The position numbers and the translations under genes were made by a program. From Sphingobacterium allocomposti (GTDB lineage Bacteria; Bacteroidota; Bacteroidia; Sphingobacteriales; Sphingobacteriaceae), in the NCBI RefSeq assembly GCF_008124885.1, contig NZ_VNHX01000001.1, positions 62,001 to 126,000 of the forward strand: a stretch of 64,000 bases of DNA, given 5' to 3'. The notes beneath the pieces were generated by a model, which was not told the DNA's origin, ran no database searches, and saw only the letters and a program-made list of their open reading frames with translations. Shown in pieces: positions 9,103 through 15,936 of this stretch; position 1 is the first letter of the stretch, and the number at the start of each line of letters is the position of its first letter.

Positions 9103-9897
9103 TTACCAGCTGAGTAGGGGTGAGCGGCTAATATATAAGAGTGCAGAGTCGGTGCTGGTGGGATAAACCTTGCTGCTTCCTTTTGTCGACCATTCAAAGC
9201 GGGTGCCTTCAGCACCTACGTAGAGACGCTTTTGTTCATCGAGATAAAGACAGTTAACCCGCCGCGAAAAGGGGAAATATACAGGGGTACTGATGTCGTT
9301 CCTAACGAGCTGCAAAGTATCGGGCTGAGGTAGGAGCCCTTTCCGCTGATCTTCCACGGTATATATATTTGGTGCAATTTCAAAGTAGGTACTATCGTCG
9401 ACGGCGGCGCGGTTACGTAACACGAAAATGTCTGTATAGACGCTGTAGTCGTATTTCCCCTCCCGTTTCCATGTATTGCCAAAGTCTTGAGAAAATAGAA
9501 AAGGATGGTGTCCGGTACTACTGCCTGCTTGATCGATAAAGCTTCCCAGGGCACACAGCTCTCCGTTATACATATACAGGCCCGAAATACCCAGTTCTCC
9601 CTCGTAGATGCGCTGCCATGTCAATCCGCGGTCTGTGGTCCGATAAAGGTGATATAGAGAGGCCACGACCAGTGTGTCGTCAATATTGCCGTAGATTGCG
9701 CTGATACCGCGGAGCTGCCCTGGTATACTCAGTTTCATCCACCGTGTGTCGAGCGTTTCTGGATCCATGTCCAGTTCGCTATCCTTTTTACAGGCGCTGA
9801 AAAATAGGGAAAACAAAAGCATGCTCACGACGAACCGTACTTTTAGCAGCCGTCCTGCACAAAGTAATAAGGGGTTTGCGGATGCTGTAGATCTCAT
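9103..9897 (-). CDS. Lipoprotein with Asp-box (BNR/Ycf48-like) beta-propeller repeats, function unknown
   Basis: A 264-residue protein. The signal peptide ends at FFSAC, with probable lipidated Cys36; if translation began at Met26 the signal would be only about 10 residues, so the longer start is kept. Two Asp-box turns typical of sialidase or Ycf48-like propellers are visible: 'TTDRGLTWQRIYEG' near residue 88 and 'SQDFGNTWKREGKY' near residue 147. The length allows only a partial propeller and no catalytic residues are evident. It lies between the ECF operon and the HTCS gene, 147 bp upstream of FecR. It might be a surface glycan-binding or structural protein; that is inference. Confidence 0.55.
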   Translation of the reverse strand: MRSTASANPLLLCAGRLLKVRFVVSMLLFSLFFSACKKDSELDMDPETLDTRWMKLSIPGQLRGISAIYGNIDDTLVVASLYHLYRTTDRGLTWQRIYEGELGISGLYMYNGELCALGSFIDQAGSSTGHHPFLFSQDFGNTWKREGKYDYSVYTDIFVLRNRAAVDDSTYFEIAPNIYTVEDQRKGLLPQPDTLQLVRNDISTPVYFPFSRRVNCLYLDEQKRLYVGAEGTRFEWSTKGSSKVYPTSTDSALLYISRSPLLSW

Positions 9898-10177
9898 AAT
9901 TTAAGCCGCTGTAGTTTCGACTAATTTAATAATTATCATTCATATTACCATATTATTTTTTCTGTATAAGAATAGATGGGTTTATGAATTATGTGGCCAC
10001 CTTTATGTACGTCGTCTGCTTAGACGGGTACAATTGGCCGTGCTTGTTGTCGTTAATGGAACAGCGTTCTTCCGGCGGCAGAAGTTTTTGTTTATTCCGC
10101 TTGCATTGATAAGTTGTCTGTGTGAAGAAAAGCGTCAGCAGAAAGCTAGGCTGATTCTAAAAGAGAGGAGCGGAGCG

Positions 10178-10313
10178 TAAAAAGAGCAGCCTCCCGGAAG
10201 AGAGGCTGAACCTTGACTAACCTATATGAAAAAAACTTCAACGTAGCACGTCTATGGCGATTTTCCCCGTCTGTTGCATCGTTCCGGAAGTCCAGATTGG
10301 CAGACGACAAATC
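10178..10313 (-). ncRNA. Candidate PUL-coregulated small RNA, about 135 nt
   Basis: A self-contained transcription unit predicted only from its signals. The CAGG-type activator element and -7 box at 10364-10320 (minus strand) predict a start near 10313, and the intrinsic terminator at 10208-10180 predicts the end. HTCS transcription should already have ended at the hairpin at 10421-10444. No convincing gene lies within; the only start-stop pair noted encodes 13 residues (MQQTGKIAIDVLR). Its promoter matches those of the enzyme operons in element and in the 19-bp spacing. It could alternatively be an attenuated leader of the lipoprotein gene ending at 9897. Confidence 0.4.
10180..10208 (-). 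terminator. Intrinsic terminator, minus strand
   Basis: Perfect 7-bp GC-rich stem CAGCCTC (10187-10193) against GAGGCTG (10202-10208) with an 8-nt loop. On the minus strand it is followed within two bases by CTCTTTTT. It lies 430 bp past the HTCS stop and about 110 bp past a separate minus-strand promoter, so it more likely ends the short transcript from that promoter than the HTCS message. Confidence 0.65.
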
Positions 10314-10319
10314 GATGAG

Positions 10320-10364
10320 CAATAATAGTGTTTGTTTTGCATGTAGGCAACCTGCTCCGTCCTG
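10320..10364 (-). promoter_or_regulatory. CAGG-element promoter on the minus strand (site 6 of the set)
   Basis: On the minus strand CAGGACGGAGCAGGTTGC occupies 10364-10347, followed by exactly 19 bp and then TATTATTG at 10327-10320. Element and spacing are the same as at the five plus-strand promoters in this window. It points leftward into the HTCS/lipoprotein intergenic region. Confidence 0.6.
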
Positions 10365-10409
10365 TCGCTCGCGTTCTACAAGTCGGCCTAGGTAGAACTT
10401 CCGGACGGA
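10356..10409. other. Hairpin overlapping the minus-strand CAGG promoter
   Basis: Two nested perfect 7-bp inverted repeats: TCCGTCC (10356-10362) with GGACGGA (10403-10409), and GTTCTAC (10373-10379) with GTAGAAC (10392-10398). The outer left arm overlaps the first CAGG half-site. It may be an RNA fold at the 3' end of HTCS read-through, or chance. Confidence 0.3.
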
Positions 10410-10420
10410 ACAACAAAACA

Positions 10421-10444
10421 AACAGCCCTCGCATCGGGGCTGTT
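10421..10444 (-). terminator. Probable terminator of the HTCS gene
   Basis: 8-bp stem AACAGCCC (10421-10428) against GGGCTGTT (10437-10444) with an 8-nt loop. On the minus strand it is followed by a T-rich tract (TTTGTTTTGTTG, partly within the stem). It lies about 200 bp downstream of the HTCS stop codon and just upstream of the minus-strand CAGG promoter. Confidence 0.55.
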
Positions 10445-10640
10445 GTCGCACTAAATTGTATGTGAAATGAAAGGCGTATGGCACGGAAAGGGCAAGCTTG
10501 CCGCACCATCCGATCCGCCGCTGTCTATGTAAATTAACGTAGAGAACTTTACTTACACAGGGCGGATCCGGTTGTTATTACAAGAATACGCACATTACTT
10601 CGATCCGGCAACCCGAACTGTCCTGCTTGCGTGGTTATCC

Positions 10641-13600
10641 TTATTGCTTCGCGTACTCGCTGGGCGAGTAGCCGTACCTACCTTTAAAGCTTTTTCTAAA
10701 ATATTCAGGATCATTGAAGCCCACCATATAGGCCACTTCACTAATCAGGAACTTCTTGTCACGTAATAGCTGTTGAGCCCGTTTGAGTCGCACCTCCTTG
10801 ATAAGGTCAGCCATACTATAACCTGTCAGCGCTTTCATCTTTCGGTAGAGCTGCGCGCGGCTTAGTCCTATAGACTGGCATATTTTATCAATCTTTAGAT
10901 CAGAATCGGCGATATGCTCTTCTACGTAGGCCAGTACTTTCTGGAGCAGCTGCTCATCGGGAGAACGTATGGACATTTCGAGCGGTTCTACTGAGATCTT
11001 CCGCTTAAATTTCTCCTGAAGACTAAAACGGGATAGAAGCAAATTTCTGACTTTCAGCGATAAAATAGGGAGGTGGAACGGTTTAACCACGTAGTCGTCC
11101 GCACCCGTTTCCAGCCCCTCCACCTCATAGGCAAGCAACGTACGGGCGGTAAGCAATATAACCGGAATGTGGCATAAGAGGATATCCGACTTTACCATCC
11201 GTGTAAACGAAATCCCATCCGTTTTGGGCATCATTACATCGCTTATGATGATGTCGGGCATGTGTTTTTTTGCCATGGTAATCCCTATGTCGCCGTTGGG
11301 TGCCTCGAAGACCGTGTACGTGTCGGCAAAAAATGAAGCTAAGTAATGTCGCATGTCTTCATTGTCCTCCACGAGCAACAACGAGCACTTGCGCGGTAGC
11401 GTAAAGGCAGGCTGTGGGAAAGAAGAAGGGGGGAACCGGCTGACAAAACTCTCGTTGGCAGCCTTGTGGACGTGCGTAGCTTCACGCCCCATATCTGAGA
11501 AGTTGGTAGGCAACGTTATACGGAAGCGGGTCAGGTGGAACTGGGTTGCATGCGACCGGCTTTGGGCAGTTAATGTGCCGTTATGTAACTCTATCAGTGA
11601 TTTGCTATAAGTTAGCCCCAGTCCAGTGCCTCCTGAGACCGTTGTTTTCCCCTGTAGGAAGGGCCTAAAAATCCGTTCCAGATCTTCTGGAGGTATGCTC
11701 GATCCGTTATCGAGTACGTCTATGATCACGTCGTTGTCCGGACGGCTGATGCGGATTTTGATGATGCCTTCGGGAGGCGTAAACTTGATTGCGTTCGATA
11801 AAAGATTATAAAGGACCTTTTCTATTTTGTCTGCATCCACTGCGAGAAGGACTGTCGGAGCAAAAGAAGCAATCTTCAGGTTTACAGCCTTTCGTTTGGC
11901 TTCCTGCAAAAACGCGCTGCAGGCTTTGTCAACCAAAGATACGAGATCTATTTCAGTCCGTTCGAGCGTCTCATGGCCGGTCTCAAGGCGCCGTATATCC
12001 AATAGCTGGTTAACGGTCCGCAGTAGCCTATTACCGTTATTTTCCATGGTTTGGAGCTGATCCTGCATGCGCATATCATCCCTGTTCCAGTTTTTTAGCT
12101 GCTGTATGGGCGAGAGAATTAGGGAAAGCGGGGTCTTTATTTCGTGGGAGATGTTCGTGAAAAACTGAAGTTTACTTTCGTGTAATTCTCGTTCTTTTTC
12201 ATGAAGAATAGCTTCGTAGGCTAACTCGGACTTGAGTCGCGTGTACCGGTTGATGTAGTAATAAAAAGCGTAAAGAAGTCCTGCAAATACCAATGCATAG
12301 ATGACGTAGGCACCAGCGCTCGCCCACGGAGCGGGAGCTACAGCGATCTGTAGCGCGGTCGGTGTGGTTGTCCATACGCCGTCGCTATTGGAAGCTCTGA
12401 CTTTAAACGTGTAATCTCCCGGCGCTAAGTTTGAGTATGTGGCTATACGTTTGCTGGCGTCGGTGTATACCCAGTCCTTATCGAAGCCTTCTAGCATGTA
12501 GGCATATTTATTTCCTGCGGGGTTCGCAAAGTGCAACGCTGCAAACGTTATGCTGATGCTTTTGTCCTCATGGGTGAGACGGAGGGAAGGGGTAAGGTAG
12601 AGTGGTCGGCGAAGGATAACCCTGCCGTTCACCTCCTGATTTACGGCCACCTGCTCATTGAAGACGCGAAGTTCGGTGAACACCACGCGCGGCGCCACAG
12701 GATTTGTACGTATGCTATCTGGAGAGAAGTAACTCACCCCCCGATTTCCGCCAAAGTAAAGGCGGTGGGTCAGCCTACTTCGGTAGACAGCCCCGTCTGC
12801 AAACTCGTTGCTCTGTAGCCCGTCTTGTTTTGAAAAAGTACGTATAGCGAGCGTACGCTTCGTTATACGGGATATGCCCTGTTTGTGGCTTACCCAGATG
12901 AAGCCATTGCGATCCTGTGTGACACCGGCGATGGTTCCTTTGGGCCATAAGCTCGATCGTTGGGACAGGGGGATAACCTTTGTGGTCATCGGATCGTAGA
13001 GGTCGAGACCGTTTCCCGTGCCAATCCAGAAATGGTGTTCGTCGTCTTCAAAAATGCTATAAATCCGATTGTCGCTCAGGGCGTTGTCGGTAGCAGATTC
13101 ATGTTGTAGCCTCCGCACGAGTTTTAGACCACCTTTCTCGTCTTCTTTGAAAATGGAGATCCCTCCTCCTTCCGTTCCCGCCCAGATCTGTCCTTTGGTG
13201 TCTACAAGAATGCTCCATACATGGGGCTCAGGCAGCGCTTTGCCGAGATCAAACGATTTTATCTGACCTGTACGGCGGTCGTACTTCAAGATGCCGTTCC
13301 ATGTCGCAAGCCATAAGTTGGTTTTTGCATCTTCCGCGATACCAAAGACGCCGGTTCCAATTAAAAGGGGCGAGTTGATGCGCCGGACGCGTTCTGTGCG
13401 CGCACTTACAAAATCAAGCCCGCTTTGAGAGCCGATCCATATATGTCCTTTTGAGTCGCAAAAGACCTTTTTAATATAGTCGCTTTGAATAGAATGATCG
13501 CTCTCCGGATTGTGTCGATAGTGGTTATACGTGCCATCTTGCTTAATCAGGGTGATACCTTTGCTCCGCGTGCCCACCCATAAATTGCCCTGCAGATCTT

Positions 13601-14324
13601 CGGAAATGGATCGGATAATATTCTCGGACAGCGAGTTCCTGCGGTCGGCGTAGTGGTATAAATAATGAAAAGGAGTAGCCTCTAAGTAACTTCGGTTAAT
13701 ACCGTTACTATACGTGCCCAGCCAAAGGACTTGCTGATCGTCAAGAAAGACATCGCTGACATATGCATCGTTGATAGACCAAGGATTGGATGAATCTACG
13801 GTATATGTTTTCCTTTTTCCTGACAGCAGATTGGTCTCGACCAACGCCGTGCTCAGGTTGTCGAGATGCCACCGCGTGTTTTTATAGGTGAAATTAACTT
13901 GCAGGCGATGGTCGCGGCGGTTAATCTTTCCCCGCAGTTCCGGTGGACATTGATCTAGCGGCAGACGATCAAAATCGTCGGTTTCATAGCGATACCGGCA
14001 GAGATATTCCTCGTTAAACGTCGATATCCAGATGTCGCCACGCCCATCTAGCAAGACGTTGTGTATACGGTTGTTGACAATGCTGTGCGGATCGTTGGCG
14101 TCGTAGCGGTAAACGCGGATGTCGTACCCGTCGTATCGGCATAAGCCTGACCATGTACCGAACCACATGAACCCATGTTTATCCTTGGCTATGCCGTGGA
14201 TAGTGCTGTGGGGCAAGCCGTTTTCAGAGGTGATGTGATCAAATTTGAGTTGTAGAAATTGCGCCCTACACGATAACGTACAAGCCAATAGACAGAGCCA
14301 CGTGATAAGCTTTACTACATGCAT
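10641..14324 (-). CDS. Hybrid two-component system (HTCS) sensor/regulator, AraC-type output
   Basis: A 1227-residue one-protein phosphorelay. It has a signal peptide (1-21), a periplasmic sensor of repeated regulator-propeller motifs (about 30-560, e.g. 'GFMWFGTWSGLCRYDG') and a Y_Y_Y domain ('YAYMLEGFDKDWVYTDASK'). A membrane helix lies near 668-695. A HisKA domain has phospho-His727 in 'FFTNISHEIKTPLSLI', followed by a HATPase with 'GGTGLGLTYSK', a receiver with phospho-Asp1029 in 'IIISDVMMPKTDG', and an AraC HTH at about 1140-1222. These proteins sense periplasmic oligosaccharides and activate a linked PUL. It is the best candidate to bind the direct-repeat CAGG element in front of the enzyme operons, because AraC-type double HTHs favour direct repeats about 10 bp apart next to -33. 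That link is inference. Confidence 0.95.
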   Translation of the reverse strand: MHVVKLITWLCLLACTLSCRAQFLQLKFDHITSENGLPHSTIHGIAKDKHGFMWFGTWSGLCRYDGYDIRVYRYDANDPHSIVNNRIHNVLLDGRGDIWISTFNEEYLCRYRYETDDFDRLPLDQCPPELRGKINRRDHRLQVNFTYKNTRWHLDNLSTALVETNLLSGKRKTYTVDSSNPWSINDAYVSDVFLDDQQVLWLGTYSNGINRSYLEATPFHYLYHYADRRNSLSENIIRSISEDLQGNLWVGTRSKGITLIKQDGTYNHYRHNPESDHSIQSDYIKKVFCDSKGHIWIGSQSGLDFVSARTERVRRINSPLLIGTGVFGIAEDAKTNLWLATWNGILKYDRRTGQIKSFDLGKALPEPHVWSILVDTKGQIWAGTEGGGISIFKEDEKGGLKLVRRLQHESATDNALSDNRIYSIFEDDEHHFWIGTGNGLDLYDPMTTKVIPLSQRSSLWPKGTIAGVTQDRNGFIWVSHKQGISRITKRTLAIRTFSKQDGLQSNEFADGAVYRSRLTHRLYFGGNRGVSYFSPDSIRTNPVAPRVVFTELRVFNEQVAVNQEVNGRVILRRPLYLTPSLRLTHEDKSISITFAALHFANPAGNKYAYMLEGFDKDWVYTDASKRIATYSNLAPGDYTFKVRASNSDGVWTTTPTALQIAVAPAPWASAGAYVIYALVFAGLLYAFYYYINRYTRLKSELAYEAILHEKERELHESKLQFFTNISHEIKTPLSLILSPIQQLKNWNRDDMRMQDQLQTMENNGNRLLRTVNQLLDIRRLETGHETLERTEIDLVSLVDKACSAFLQEAKRKAVNLKIASFAPTVLLAVDADKIEKVLYNLLSNAIKFTPPEGIIKIRISRPDNDVIIDVLDNGSSIPPEDLERIFRPFLQGKTTVSGGTGLGLTYSKSLIELHNGTLTAQSRSHATQFHLTRFRITLPTNFSDMGREATHVHKAANESFVSRFPPSSFPQPAFTLPRKCSLLLVEDNEDMRHYLASFFADTYTVFEAPNGDIGITMAKKHMPDIIISDVMMPKTDGISFTRMVKSDILLCHIPVILLTARTLLAYEVEGLETGADDYVVKPFHLPILSLKVRNLLLSRFSLQEKFKRKISVEPLEMSIRSPDEQLLQKVLAYVEEHIADSDLKIDKICQSIGLSRAQLYRKMKALTGYSMADLIKEVRLKRAQQLLRDKKFLISEVAYMVGFNDPEYFRKSFKGRYGYSPSEYAKQ

Positions 14325-14552
14325 AATTTTTGTTTCGGTTAGCGTTTTGAAAATCTTCCAGATCGATGAGCCCGTTTAAGATGGCTAATTGTTTTGACGT
14401 TTCTTATTTGGATACGGCTTCCTGCATCCTTAAAAAGTGTACTCCATTTTTTCGGAAACCTTTCTCTCTCGTACCCTCCGAAAAGAGCTACAAGTTTTGA
14501 TGATCCAAATCTAAACAAGCTCTAAATTATAAAAAAAACGTGTAAAAGCTAT

Positions 14553-14566
14553 CATGACCTGTCATG
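14553..14566. promoter_or_regulatory. Palindrome CATGAC-CT-GTCATG, candidate operator upstream of GntR gene
   Basis: A perfect palindrome with 6-bp arms and a 2-bp centre, about 200 bp upstream of the first GntR gene in the gap shared with HTCS. The same TGTCATGC/GCATGACA half-sites form an inverted repeat upstream of the second GntR gene (38328-38369). This fits a dimeric GntR operator but no binding site is known. Confidence 0.3.
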
Positions 14567-14694
14567 CCGAAAACGTTGGTTATGGGAAGGAGGTGTACAG
14601 GACAAAATGAGTGAGAGGGGCCGAGACAGGACAAATGAATCATTTTTACGGGAATTATGAGCTGTTTTTACGGGGGTGACAGGGCGTCGCGGCT

Positions 14695-14702
14695 TAACTT
14701 TG
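14695..14702 (+). promoter_or_regulatory. -7 box of the first GntR gene promoter
   Basis: TAACTTTG, a full match to TAnnTTTG, 64 bp upstream of the GntR ATG. No CAGG element is in phase with it, so this gene appears to lie outside the set sharing that element. The rest of the 14325-14766 gap holds the palindrome at 14553 and paired short repeats (ACAGGACAAA and TTTTTACGGG, each twice). Confidence 0.4.
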
Positions 14703-14766
14703 ACTCATACGGCACGCTGTGGCCTATACGCTAATCATCATTTCATTTAAAACCTAAGTATCACGC

Positions 14767-15831
14767 ATGGAAACACTAATCATTTCATCGAATGCGCGCA
14801 CTGTTATAAACGCGGAGCTGATTAAGTCGATAGCCATCAATGACTTCTCCGCTACGCCGAAATATGTACAGCTGGCGGACGCCATCGTCGGAGCAATTAA
14901 GAACGGAATTGTTCAGGTAGGAGATCCTTTGCCTTCGATTAACGACCTCAGTTATTATCTGCAGATTGCGCGGGATACTGTTGAAAAAGGATATCGTAAG
15001 CTTCGTACCGAGGAGATTATAGCTTCTTCGCCCGGCAAGGGATATTTTGTGGCGAGCGTGCAGTCGTTCCGGCTGCGTGTGGCCGTCTTCTTGAATAAGC
15101 TCAGCGCCCACAAGAAGATTGTCTATGACGCCTTTGCTCAAGAGATAGGAGGGGAAGCTTCTATCGATCTATTTGTTTACAATAGTGATATCACACAGTT
15201 GCGAACGTTACTGCAAGGACTGTCGAAACCTTATGATCACTATGTCGTCTTTCCCTACTTTAAGGAAGGGAGGGATAAGGCGGCGGAAGTACTTTCCGTT
15301 ATACCTCCAGATAAGCTACTTCTGCTGGGACGCGAGATAGAAGGGCTGAAGGGAGACTTTCCGATTGTCTGCGAAAACTATGAAAAGGACATTTATGAAG
15401 CGCTGGAGAGCATCCGTGACCCGCTATCTAAATACGGTATGCTTAAGTTGGTTTTTCCTGACAACAGCGACTACCCCAAAGCTATTATCAAGGGATTCTA
15501 CAAGTTCTGTCAGGATTACGCTTTTGACCACGTTCTCGTCGATAACCTACGCCGCGAACATATTAAAACGGGAACCTGTTACATCAATCTGGCAGAAGAT
15601 GATCTCGTGCATCTGCTGGATAAGGTACGCGTAAAAAATCTGTCCGTAGGGCAGGATGTTGGCGTCATCTCCTACAACGAGACACCGTTAAAAAAGTTTA
15701 TCCTCAATGGCATCACAACGGTATCTACAGATTTTAAACTTATGGGGGAATATGCAGGAGCGTGTATTTTAAACAATTTAAAAAGTAGGCTGGAAGTGCC
15801 TTTCTACACGGTACTCCGCGCTTCTGTATGA
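14767..15831 (+). CDS. GntR-family transcriptional regulator with sugar-binding-type sensor domain
   Basis: A 354-residue regulator. The winged helix-turn-helix lies at about residues 30-98 ('GDPLPSINDLSYYLQIARDT' then 'SPGKGYFVAS'). The C-terminal 240 residues resemble a LacI/periplasmic-binding-protein sensor ('DLFVYNSDITQLRTLL', 'GVISYNETPLKKFILNGITT'). It is closely related along its whole length to the regulator at 38540-39571. It is divergent from HTCS and directly upstream of the enzyme genes. The effector is probably a monosaccharide or its phosphate derived from pectin, with rhamnose possible given rhaM nearby; this is inference. Confidence 0.85.
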   Translation: METLIISSNARTVINAELIKSIAINDFSATPKYVQLADAIVGAIKNGIVQVGDPLPSINDLSYYLQIARDTVEKGYRKLRTEEIIASSPGKGYFVASVQSFRLRVAVFLNKLSAHKKIVYDAFAQEIGGEASIDLFVYNSDITQLRTLLQGLSKPYDHYVVFPYFKEGRDKAAEVLSVIPPDKLLLLGREIEGLKGDFPIVCENYEKDIYEALESIRDPLSKYGMLKLVFPDNSDYPKAIIKGFYKFCQDYAFDHVLVDNLRREHIKTGTCYINLAEDDLVHLLDKVRVKNLSVGQDVGVISYNETPLKKFILNGITTVSTDFKLMGEYAGACILNNLKSRLEVPFYTVLRASV

Positions 15832-15861
15832 AGGAGGGGAACGTCGTAGGGCACGCGGAAA

Positions 15862-15906
15862 CAGGACGGCTCAGGTTGCGACTGTTGTGGTCTATACCTA
15901 GCTTAG
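15862..15906 (+). promoter_or_regulatory. CAGG-element promoter of the first GH2 gene (site 1)
   Basis: CAGGACGGCTCAGGTTGC at 15862-15879, 19 bp, then TAGCTTAG at 15899-15906. The predicted start near 15913 gives a leader of about 24 nt before the ATG at 15937. The two CAGG half-sites are 10 bp apart. Confidence 0.6.
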
Positions 15907-15936
15907 TCCTCATTATAAATCAAAAGGTCTGAACAA

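Noticed and set aside
10146..10509. Reading frames of 60-112 codons behind HTCS
   Set aside because: They run across two terminator hairpins and the CAGG promoter and have low-complexity, Arg/Cys-rich translations unlike real proteins of this genome.
14594..14638. Two ACAGGACAAA copies upstream of the first GntR as members of the CAGG promoter set
   Set aside because: They are 35 bp apart and not in phase with the TAACTTTG box at 14695, so they do not share the architecture.
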